Assembly (NCBI GenBank): GCA_023146675.1
Contig: JAGLBQ010000102.1
Coordinates: 1 to 5,048 of the forward strand
Direction: 5' to 3'
Length of the DNA stretch: 5,048 nucleotides
Source: Cocleimonas sp.
GTDB taxonomy: Bacteria; Pseudomonadota; Gammaproteobacteria; Thiotrichales; Thiotrichaceae
Below are positions 1 through 4,970 of the stretch, piece by piece. A program made the translations under genes and the position numbers. A model generated the notes under the pieces. The model saw only the letters and a program-made list of their open reading frames with translations, ran no database searches and had not been told where the DNA came from. Position 1 is the first letter of the stretch; each line of letters begins with the position of its first letter.

Positions 1-1
1 A

Positions 2-52
2 AAAATTATGCAATATACGCAGCTATCAAGAGAAGAAATCAGGGAGCTATAA
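2..52 (+). other. Tail of an open frame entering from the left edge (upstream gene end or IS30-like remnant)
   Basis: The frame is open from the window edge and ends with TAA at 50-52. It contains an ATG at 8 and reads MQYTQLSREEIREL. Two readings are possible. It may be the last codons of a gene lying to the left. Alternatively, the M-x-Y-TQL-x-x-EE pattern resembles the extreme N-terminus of IS30-family transposases (typically YTQLT-x-EER), broken after 14 codons. After the stop the same frame continues for 22 codons without similarity I recognise. The piece is too short to decide, and I assign no function. Confidence 0.25.
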
Positions 53-58
53 GAAAGT

Positions 59-75
59 GAAAAGGCTAGCTTTTC
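59..75 (+). terminator. Weak hairpin after the left-edge frame
   Basis: GAAAAG (59-64) pairs with CTTTTC (70-75) around a 5-base loop and is followed by TTATTT. It lies 6 bases after the stop of the left-edge frame, which suits a terminator. The stem has only two G-C pairs and the T tract is interrupted, so this is a weak call. Confidence 0.2.
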
Positions 76-184
76 TTATTTAGAATCAGCAAAGAAATCA
101 CCATTTGTCTTCTAAATAAACAACTTTAATTAATTTTCTATAAACTCTTAGCTTCCCTCAATATAAAAATAATTTGGAGTTTCT

Positions 185-577
185 ATGAGTATCAAATCAT
201 TAATTCTTGCTGTAGTTTTGTCTGTAATCTCTCTGTCCTCATTTGCTGAAGTTGTTAATATCAATAAAGCAAATGCAGCAACTTTTAAACATTACCTTAA
301 AGGTATAGGTGCGAAAAAAGCAGAAAGTATTGTCAAATATCGTACTGAACATAAACGTTTTAAGACTGTTGCAGAAATAAAAGAAGTTAGAGGTATTGGC
401 GATAAGATTTTCAAAAAAATAAAGGAAAATCTCTCCCTAGCAGAAGGTGTTGTTTCTGTTTCAAAGACTAAAACTAAGACTGTTAAGAAAAAGGTGAAAA
501 AAGCTGATGAAGTTGTTGAGGATAAAATAGAAAATAGAGATACTGATAGGTCAGACTCTGTACATGATATTTTTTGA
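185..577 (+). CDS. ComEA-like exported helix-hairpin-helix DNA-binding protein
   Basis: A 130-residue protein likely to be exported and to bind double-stranded DNA without sequence preference. In competence systems ComEA holds incoming DNA in the periplasm. Residues 1-21 look like a signal peptide: one Lys, a hydrophobic core, then SSFA with probable cleavage before Glu22. VNINKANA (24-31) is the family signature that opens the domain. It is followed by two helix-hairpin-helix motifs, LKGIGAKKAESIVKYR (38-53) and VRGIGDKIFKKIKENL (68-83). After residue 86 there is an extra low-complexity tail: 8 lysines within 94-106, then an acidic stretch (108-128). Typical short ComEA proteins stop soon after the second motif. 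A GGAG at 176-179, 5 bases before the ATG, supports this start. No other competence genes are visible, so a role in DNA uptake is inferred from the family. The gene stands alone, convergent with the next one. Confidence 0.85.
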   Translation: MSIKSLILAVVLSVISLSSFAEVVNINKANAATFKHYLKGIGAKKAESIVKYRTEHKRFKTVAEIKEVRGIGDKIFKKIKENLSLAEGVVSVSKTKTKTVKKKVKKADEVVEDKIENRDTDRSDSVHDIF

Positions 578-659
578 AAATATTATTAAGCTAAGCTTTT
601 CTTTGAAAAAAAAGTGTAAACTGAGAAATAAAGGATGCCTAGATTCAAAATGGAAACTT

Positions 660-1274
660 TTAGAAAAAGGTAAAAGAAGACGATAGGGCATAGATAAACG
701 TGCTTGTGCCTATTCCACCGAAAATAAGCATAATTGAAAAGAGTGTTTTTTTGATTTTATCCGTATGAAGCACCAAAATAATGGCGCAAATAACTAAACT
801 AATTTGCAATAACAAGGTGGATATATCATGATAATCCCCTTGTTCGTTTAACTGTGCTGCTTTTTTATCCCATCCTTTTGCGCCAATAATTTTACCTAAC
901 TCCCCATCAATTTTTTGCGCCCAATTTTCTTTTCCTACCTGCTTGGAACCAAGTAGTATTTCTTTTTTCTCTTTATTATAACGAGAGATTTTTTTATCAA
1001 ACAGGATGACTTGCTGTTCAAATACCTTGCTGTTTTCACCTGAGATTGTTCCTGAACTTAACAGTATTGTTAGGAGGTTGCGCTGATTTTCAATAATGGT
1101 TTTTTTTATACTTTTTGAGTTATACCATTGATAAGCATTGGCACTTTGGTTTTGGGCTATGATTTCATCCTCTCCAAATTTATTGGCAAGCAAATTATTA
1201 ACCGCGAGTATTGCCGCAAAAATAGAGAGAAATACACTACATAAGATTTCGTATTTGTTCTTTTTAATATCCAT
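660..1274 (-). CDS. DUF4337-like membrane protein, function unknown
   Basis: A 204-residue protein with one N-terminal membrane segment (about 10-30) and two C-terminal ones (about 151-170 and 177-197). These flank a soluble, Lys- and Gln-rich central part (about 31-148) that is probably helical. The motif AQNQSANAYQWYNSKSIK (40-57) resembles the conserved A-Q-x-x-A-x-x-x-W-x-x-x-x-x-K-S-x-K stretch of DUF4337 proteins, whose layout is also one membrane helix, a helical domain and two closing helices. The family has no established function. The start is the only ATG near the open end of the frame, but no Shine-Dalgarno sequence precedes it. The gene is alone: convergent with the ComEA-like gene and divergent from rpmB across 329 bases. 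The family assignment comes from recalled motif and topology. Confidence 0.7.
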   Translation of the reverse strand: MDIKKNKYEILCSVFLSIFAAILAVNNLLANKFGEDEIIAQNQSANAYQWYNSKSIKKTIIENQRNLLTILLSSGTISGENSKVFEQQVILFDKKISRYNKEKKEILLGSKQVGKENWAQKIDGELGKIIGAKGWDKKAAQLNEQGDYHDISTLLLQISLVICAIILVLHTDKIKKTLFSIMLIFGGIGTSTFIYALSSSFTFF

Positions 1275-1444
1275 TGAGTTATAAGTAAAGTGAGATAGGG
1301 GCTAAGTTATTGAGGTAGGGTATTTTATTTGTCAGATAATGACAGAAATGTGATGATATTTGTCCTTCTGAAGAGTTGCAAGGTATGCCTACGTTATTTT
1401 TGCTATGAACATTGCAACTATAGGGTATTTTGTAGAAATAATGC

Positions 1445-1474
1445 TTGACGAGTCATTTAAACTATTCCTATAAA
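1445..1474 (+). promoter_or_regulatory. Upstream rpmB promoter (sigma-70 type)
   Basis: TTGACG (1445-1450) and TATAAA (1469-1474) each differ from the sigma-70 consensus by one base, with an 18-base spacer. Transcription would begin near 1481, giving a leader of about 120 bases before rpmB. This is the best consensus match in the window apart from the one near 4924. Confidence 0.55.
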
Positions 1475-1482
1475 AATTCTGC

Positions 1483-1512
1483 TTGCTGAAACAATGATAA
1501 TTAGTATAGAAT
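1483..1512 (+). promoter_or_regulatory. Downstream rpmB promoter with GC-rich discriminator
   Basis: TAGAAT (1507-1512) is a good -10 element. TTGCTG (1483-1488) is a poor -35, with an 18-base spacer. Directly after the -10 comes GCGCGC (1514-1519), a striking GC block in AT-rich surroundings. GC-rich discriminators between -10 and the start site are typical of ribosomal promoters under stringent (ppGpp) control, so growth-rate regulation of rpmBG from this site is a reasonable inference. The leader would be about 85 bases. Confidence 0.45.
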
Positions 1513-1603
1513 AGCGCGCTTTTGACTATCTGGAAAATATTAGTTAGTACTGATATATGAAGCTTCAGGTGGCTTGCTATAAGAACAAATTTGGAGAATA
1601 GTC

Positions 1604-1840
1604 ATGGCTCGTGTATGCCAAGTAACAGGAAAGCGTCCAGTATCGGGAAATAACGTATCGCACGCTCATAATAAAACAAAACGTCGTTTTATACCAAACC
1701 TTCACTCACATCGTTTTTGGGTTGAGAGTGAAAATCGTTGGGTTAAGCTTCGTCTTACCGCTAAAGGCATGCGTATTATTGATAAGAAAGGGATTGATAC
1801 CGTTCTTGCTGAAATGCGTAAACGTGGCGAAAAAGTATAA
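1604..1840 (+). CDS. rpmB: 50S ribosomal protein L28
   Basis: A 78-residue protein, the same length as E. coli L28 and very similar along its whole length. It starts MARVCQVTGKRP and carries the signature RRFIPNLHSHRFWVESE (27-43), then AKGMRIIDKKGIDTVLAEM. L28 is a basic component of the large ribosomal subunit. A GGAG at 1593-1596, 7 bases before the ATG, fixes the start. It is the first gene of a two-gene operon with rpmG, 42 bases downstream, and is probably expressed from the promoters at 1445-1512. Confidence 0.98.
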   Translation: MARVCQVTGKRPVSGNNVSHAHNKTKRRFIPNLHSHRFWVESENRWVKLRLTAKGMRIIDKKGIDTVLAEMRKRGEKV

Positions 1841-1882
1841 TTAGTGACGTTGCATTACGTCCCATAGATCAAGGAATTACCC

Positions 1883-2038
1883 ATGCGTGATAAAATCAAA
1901 TTAGTATCAAGTGCTGGTACAGGTTACTACTACACAACAACAAAAAACAAGCGTACTATGACTGAAAAGTTAGCGCTTAAAAAGTATGATCCTGTTGTGC
2001 GTAAACATGTGATATTTAAGGAAGCTAAAATCAAATAA
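1883..2038 (+). CDS. rpmG: 50S ribosomal protein L33 (cysteine-free form)
   Basis: A short frame of 51 residues starting MRDKIKLVSSAGTGYYYTTT and ending HVIFKEAKIK, with the family core KKYDPVVRKHV. L33 is a small protein of the large ribosomal subunit near the E-site tRNA. There are no cysteines, so this is the zinc-independent form, as in E. coli, and not the CxxC form. AAGGA (1871-1875), 7 bases before the ATG, supports the start. It follows rpmB by 42 bases with no terminator between them, and a clear terminator follows it, so the two genes are almost certainly cotranscribed. Confidence 0.97.
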   Translation: MRDKIKLVSSAGTGYYYTTTKNKRTMTEKLALKKYDPVVRKHVIFKEAKIK

Positions 2039-2061
2039 TAATTTGAAACTTCTATTCAGTT

Positions 2062-2093
2062 AAAAAAGCCCATCCTTGTGATGGGCTTTTTTT
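2062..2093 (+). terminator. Rho-independent terminator of rpmB-rpmG
   Basis: GCCCATC (2068-2074) pairs perfectly with GATGGGC (2080-2086) around a 5-base loop (CTTGT). Six A's precede the stem and seven T's follow it, so it could act in both directions. It begins 24 bases after the rpmG stop and closes the operon. Confidence 0.93.
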
Positions 2094-2227
2094 ATGCCTG
2101 AAAAATAGTTCTTTTTATTAAACCTAATAATCACATACCCTGTCTATTTGTATTATTTTAGGCATTGCATGAAACTACCTTACAAGGGATGATTCAGGTT
2201 TTAGGGTTAAATGAATGAGCACAAAAA

Positions 2228-3466
2228 ATGAAAATATATCTTGTGGGGGGAGCTGTAAGAGACCGCTTGTTGGGATTACCTGTTAAGGATAATGATTGGG
2301 TGGTAACAGGTGCAAATCCTGAGACAATGTTGAAAGCGGGGTTCACGCCTGTTGGTAAAGATTTTCCTGTTTTTTTGCATCCTAAAACAGGTGAAGAATA
2401 TGCCTTGGCGCGCACGGAGCGAAAATCTGGCAAGGGCTATCATGGCTTTCATTTTCATGCGGCGGATGATGTGACCTTAGAACAAGATGTGCAACGTCGA
2501 GACCTTACTATTAATGCGCTAGCTGAAGATAAAGATGGCAATCTTATTGACAGTATTGGTGGTAAAAAAGATTTGGAACAACGTGTATTACGTCATGTTT
2601 CCCCTGCTTTTGCTGAAGATCCTGTGCGTATTTTAAGAATCGCACGTTTTTTAGCACGTTTTTCTTATTTAGGGTTTCACATTGCTGATGAAACCATGCG
2701 CTTAATGAAAGCAATGGTAGAAGATGGAGAGATTGATGCACTCGTAGCAGAGCGAGTCTGGCAAGAAACGAGTCGTGCACTGGCAGAACCTAACCCTGAA
2801 AAGTTTATTGAAGCCTTGCATGAATGTGGTGCATTAAAGATTCTCTTTCCAGACATAGAGCGTTTATTTGGCGTTCCTCAGCCAGAACATCATCACCCTG
2901 AAATTGACACAGGCATCCATACTTTACTGGTGTTACAACAAGCCTGCCTATTAAGCGTTGAGCCAGAAGTGCGCTTTGCAGCATTAACCCATGATTTAGG
3001 AAAAGGAACCACAGAAAAAGACATCTTACCGCATCATTATGGGCATGAAGAGCGCGGTTATTATTTGGTGAAAGCTTTGTGTGATCGTTATAAAGCACCA
3101 AAAGCTTATCAACAATTGGCAGCCATCAGCAGCAAATACCACACGCATGTACACCGTGCTTTTGAAGTGAAACCTAAAACCTTACTCAATGTTTTAGAAT
3201 CAACCGATGCCTTTCGTCGTCCTGAACGGTTTTTACAGTTTTTACAGGTCTGTATAGCTGATAGCCGTGGTCGCCCTACCTATGAAGAGAATCCCTATCC
3301 ACAGGCAGATTTTTTTAAATTATTACTCGAACAGGTGATTAAGGTTGATGTTAAAGAAATTGTTGAGGCTGGCTTTAAGGGGATACAAATACGTGAGCAG
3401 TTGCATCAAAAAAGATTGCTAGTGGTTAAAAAATTGAGAAAAGAAGTGATAGTGGATAGTGATTGA
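2228..3466 (+). CDS. cca: CCA tRNA nucleotidyltransferase (multifunctional, with HD domain)
   Basis: A 412-residue enzyme, the same length as E. coli Cca. It adds or repairs the 3'-terminal CCA of tRNAs from CTP and ATP without a nucleic acid template. The nucleotidyltransferase head shows GGAVRD (7-12) and the metal-binding DND (Asp21, Asp23). RRDLTINALA (90-99) and EDPVRILRIARF (130-141) follow. ERVWQE (175-180) lies in the nucleotide-recognition region. The C-terminal half carries an HD phosphohydrolase domain: HPEIDTGIHT (223-232), HDLGKG with His255 and Asp256, and HH-x-x-H (269-273). In E. coli this domain gives phosphatase and 2',3'-cyclic phosphodiesterase activity. The frame is intact and all core motifs are present. 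The ATG aligns with the E. coli start, although the Shine-Dalgarno sequence is very weak; the start overlaps the stop of a six-codon frame (2211-2231) as ATGA. The gene has a terminator upstream and is convergent with the next gene. Confidence 0.97.
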   Translation: MKIYLVGGAVRDRLLGLPVKDNDWVVTGANPETMLKAGFTPVGKDFPVFLHPKTGEEYALARTERKSGKGYHGFHFHAADDVTLEQDVQRRDLTINALAEDKDGNLIDSIGGKKDLEQRVLRHVSPAFAEDPVRILRIARFLARFSYLGFHIADETMRLMKAMVEDGEIDALVAERVWQETSRALAEPNPEKFIEALHECGALKILFPDIERLFGVPQPEHHHPEIDTGIHTLLVLQQACLLSVEPEVRFAALTHDLGKGTTEKDILPHHYGHEERGYYLVKALCDRYKAPKAYQQLAAISSKYHTHVHRAFEVKPKTLLNVLESTDAFRRPERFLQFLQVCIADSRGRPTYEENPYPQADFFKLLLEQVIKVDVKEIVEAGFKGIQIREQLHQKRLLVVKKLRKEVIVDSD

Positions 3467-3469
3467 AAT

Positions 3470-3530
3470 AGCGGATTAGGAATATTAGCCTATTTTTATG
3501 ACACACCAGCAAAAAAACCACCAATCCGCT
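3470..3530. repeat. Inverted repeat at the cca / DUF3549-like convergence, possible weak terminator
   Basis: AGCGGATT (3470-3477) and AATCCGCT (3523-3530) are perfect 8-base inverted copies 45 bases apart; the second lies inside the end of the minus-strand gene. Nested in the loop, TAGG (3477-3480) and CCTA (3489-3492) form a short stem followed by five T's (3493-3497). This may serve as a terminator for cca, whose stop is at 3466. The stems are short and the loop is large, so the call is tentative. Confidence 0.3.
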
Positions 3531-4545
3531 TAGATAAAAGGGCTGTTCGATCGGGGCTTCTAAGTGCTTTTAGCACAGGCTCGCGTACATGAGGAATCCC
3601 CATTATATCGATTAAAATAACATTAAATGCCTCTTGCTCCTGATGTGCTAATGCTTTTATAAACAGTGATAGTAAATTTTTTTGTATAATATCCTGCCAT
3701 GCTCGACCTGCAATTGCGGCGATCACTTCTATTTCTTGAGCAATATCCGTTGTTAAGACTTGTTGTAAGATTTTCTGCCGTGCAGCGTCTTCAGTACTAC
3801 TTGATAGCGCTCTAATTAATGAAGCAACTAATTGCCCATTAGCCTGCTGTGCTTCAAGCTCCTGTTGTAAACGTTGCTGAAGTACAAGTGTTAATTCAGC
3901 ACTAACCAGCGTGTGCTCTAGGTTTTCTGTAAAACTAACCAAAGGGGTTAATGGCAGTTGTAACAAGGCATTGCAAAGTAAATATTCATTATTATCGAGA
4001 TGCAGACGCGCAATAATATCTGCTAACCCTTGCAAGCCTAAAAACTGCCACTGCTCATAACCTAGCTTACCCGCCAAATACGCTTGAGTCGGTGCATAAT
4101 AGTGAGAGGGTTGTTGCTTTAACTCAACCGTAGCAAAGGCATGAAAGATCGCTAAACGATCTTGACGTGGTTTAAAAGCAAACGCACTTTCTTTCAGTGA
4201 ATCTTGCATCTCCTGCCCCGTTTGTTGGGCTTGTAGATTATTGCCAACATGCACGAATAACTCCTGCATAAAAGCATCACGGGACGCTAGCTTTAGATAA
4301 CCTAGTTCATCAATAGGGAACTGCAAAAACCAGATAGTAGGCTCGGTGTTATCATCCTCAGACCAAAAGAGTAAGGCTAGCCATGCTTTTTGCTGAAAGG
4401 GGTAAGGGTAAAGTGCGGACTGGTCTTCAACACGCTGGAATAAGTCATTGGGCAATAAGGTCAATTTACGACCGAGATCATAGAGGCGATATTCAAATTT
4501 GCCGAGTTTTAGGAACTGGCTAATACTATCTAATTTGTTTTCCAT
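3496..4545 (-). CDS. DUF3549-type conserved protein, function unknown
   Basis: A 349-residue soluble protein with no signal peptide or membrane segment. The N-terminal part carries motifs I associate with DUF3549: ISQFLKLGKFEYRLYDLGRK (8-27), YPYPFQQKAW (46-55), LLFW (58-61) and WFLQFPIDELG (72-82). The C-terminal two thirds are leucine-rich and helical, with a Gln-rich stretch (about 223-237, QQRLQQELEAQQ) that could form a coiled coil. It ends IGGFFAGVS. The family is conserved in gammaproteobacteria but has no known activity that I can name, and I see no catalytic motif. The ATG is followed by the conserved N-terminus, but no clear Shine-Dalgarno sequence precedes it. It is convergent with cca (29 bases between the stop codons) and divergent from the small membrane protein gene; the palindrome at 4574-4588 lies in the shared upstream region. 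Confidence 0.8.
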   Translation of the reverse strand: MENKLDSISQFLKLGKFEYRLYDLGRKLTLLPNDLFQRVEDQSALYPYPFQQKAWLALLFWSEDDNTEPTIWFLQFPIDELGYLKLASRDAFMQELFVHVGNNLQAQQTGQEMQDSLKESAFAFKPRQDRLAIFHAFATVELKQQPSHYYAPTQAYLAGKLGYEQWQFLGLQGLADIIARLHLDNNEYLLCNALLQLPLTPLVSFTENLEHTLVSAELTLVLQQRLQQELEAQQANGQLVASLIRALSSSTEDAARQKILQQVLTTDIAQEIEVIAAIAGRAWQDIIQKNLLSLFIKALAHQEQEAFNVILIDIMGIPHVREPVLKALRSPDRTALLSKRIGGFFAGVS

Positions 4546-4573
4546 ACATTTTGCTATTTTGAGAGAAAAATTA

Positions 4574-4588
4574 AGTGTAATTTACACT
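4574..4588. promoter_or_regulatory. Palindrome in the divergent promoter region, probable operator
   Basis: AGTGTAA-T-TTACACT is a perfect 7-base inverted repeat around a single base. With one mismatch it extends to 4570-4592. It sits in the 85-base region between the divergent starts at 4545 and 4631. Such symmetry suits a dimeric repressor or activator acting on one or both genes. It does not match an operator I can name with confidence. Its loop is too short for an RNA hairpin and no T tract follows. Confidence 0.45.
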
Positions 4589-4630
4589 AAATAGTTGCTT
4601 AAAACATCTCGAAAGATTCTAATAACAAGG

Positions 4631-4903
4631 ATGAAAAAACTCTTTCCTAGCAAAAATCAGTACAATGTTTCATCGTTAAAAATCATGGAATGGTCAGGTG
4701 CAATGATTGCTGTTATCGCGGCGATTATGCTGGCATTAAATGTTTCAATCAGTCCTTGGGCATTTGTGCTCTATTTTATTTCTAGCTGGATATTAGCAGT
4801 CTGGGGATGGTATAGCGGTGCTTATGCCATTGCCGTGCAGAATGTGATTTTTATTGGTATTAATTCACTTGGGATCTATCGTTGGTTGATTATGGCGCAA
4901 TAG
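4631..4903 (+). CDS. Small three-helix membrane protein, PnuC/SemiSWEET-like
   Basis: A 90-residue protein with three predicted membrane helices (about 20-37, 42-60 and 63-84). EWSGAMIAVIAA (20-31), the central SSWILAVWGWYSGAY (51-65) and the closing VQNVIFIGINSLGIYRW (69-85) recall PnuC-type transporters and related small membrane proteins. There a Q-x-x-F-x-x-x-N-x-x-G-I-x-x-W stretch ends the helical unit. Three helices is the size of a half-transporter such as SemiSWEET, which works as a dimer. Substrate and function are unknown. The start is uncertain. ATG 4631 has AAGG directly against it, too close for normal use. An in-frame TTG at 4595 would give 102 residues, but no ribosome site precedes it. 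ATG 4685 would give 72 residues and keep all helices. Confidence 0.7.
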   Translation: MKKLFPSKNQYNVSSLKIMEWSGAMIAVIAAIMLALNVSISPWAFVLYFISSWILAVWGWYSGAYAIAVQNVIFIGINSLGIYRWLIMAQ

Positions 4904-4964
4904 GCGGGCGGTATCACAAGGTTGTGACACGACCGTCATACCGATATATAAAAACTTAGGCGGG
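4901..4964. repeat. Direct repeat TAGGCGGG flanking nested inverted repeats
   Basis: TAGGCGGG occurs at 4901-4908, where it includes the stop codon of the preceding gene, and at 4957-4964, where it provides the ribosome site of the next gene. Between the copies lie three inverted repeats: CGGTAT (4909-4914) with ATACCG (4938-4943); TCACAA-GG-TTGTGA (4914-4927); and GGTTGTG-A-CACGACC (4920-4934, one T/G mismatch). There is no T tract, so it is not an ordinary terminator. Regulator binding sites or a small palindromic insertion are both possible. Confidence 0.45.
4924..4952 (+). promoter_or_regulatory. Promoter for the gene at 4971 (sigma-70 type)
   Basis: GTGACA (4924-4929) and TATAAA (4947-4952) each differ from consensus by one base, with a 17-base spacer. 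The inverted repeats at 4914-4943 overlap the -35 and spacer, which suits repression. A start site near 4959 would fall inside the ribosome site at 4958-4964, leaving a leader of only about 12 bases. Either the leader is very short, or the gene is translated mainly from longer transcripts. Confidence 0.45.
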
Positions 4965-4970
4965 TAAAAC

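Larger units (their letters stand above)
1275..1603. other. Divergent intergenic region between the DUF4337-like gene and rpmB
   Basis: No convincing gene lies here. It holds two promoter-like sites facing rpmB (listed separately). It also has a short inverted repeat TGTCA-GATAA-TGACA (1330-1344) and two copies of the self-complementary TTGCAA (1376-1381 and 1412-1417). The second pair extends to a 7-base inverted repeat, GTTGCAA (1375-1381) and TTGCAAC (1412-1418). These lie on the side of the minus-strand gene and might be regulator sites for it, but I see no strong promoter for that gene. Tiny open frames at 1405-1473 and 1557-1601 lack ribosome binding sites. Confidence 0.6.

Noticed and set aside
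139..167. TATAAA at 139-144 and 162-167 as promoters of the ComEA-like gene
   Set aside because: Neither has a recognisable -35 at 16-18 bases in this AT-rich stretch.
588..612. AAGCTAAGCTT and nearby A/T runs after the ComEA-like gene as a terminator
   Set aside because: The arms leave no workable loop beyond a 4-base stem, and the following T tract is broken; not enough for a call.
1405..1473. 22-codon frame (MNIATIGYFVEIM...) between the DUF4337-like gene and rpmB
   Set aside because: No ribosome site precedes it and it runs through the rpmB promoter elements; it is most likely chance.
2094..2165. ATGCCT (2094-2099) and AGGCAT (2160-2165) as an inverted repeat before cca
   Set aside because: Six-base arms 60 bases apart are expected by chance and nothing else supports a structure.
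2194..3101. Minus-strand open frames of 60-98 codons opposite cca
   Set aside because: They lie fully antisense to a confidently identified enzyme gene or overlap its start, lack ribosome sites, and show no recognisable domains. They are shadows of cca codon use.
3140..3147. Cca has His305-Thr306 where E. coli, as I recall its sequence, has His-Asp
   Set aside because: The HTHVHRAFE-type sequence is, from memory, common among proteobacterial Cca proteins, and the core His255-Asp256 pair is intact, so it is not evidence of a defective HD domain.
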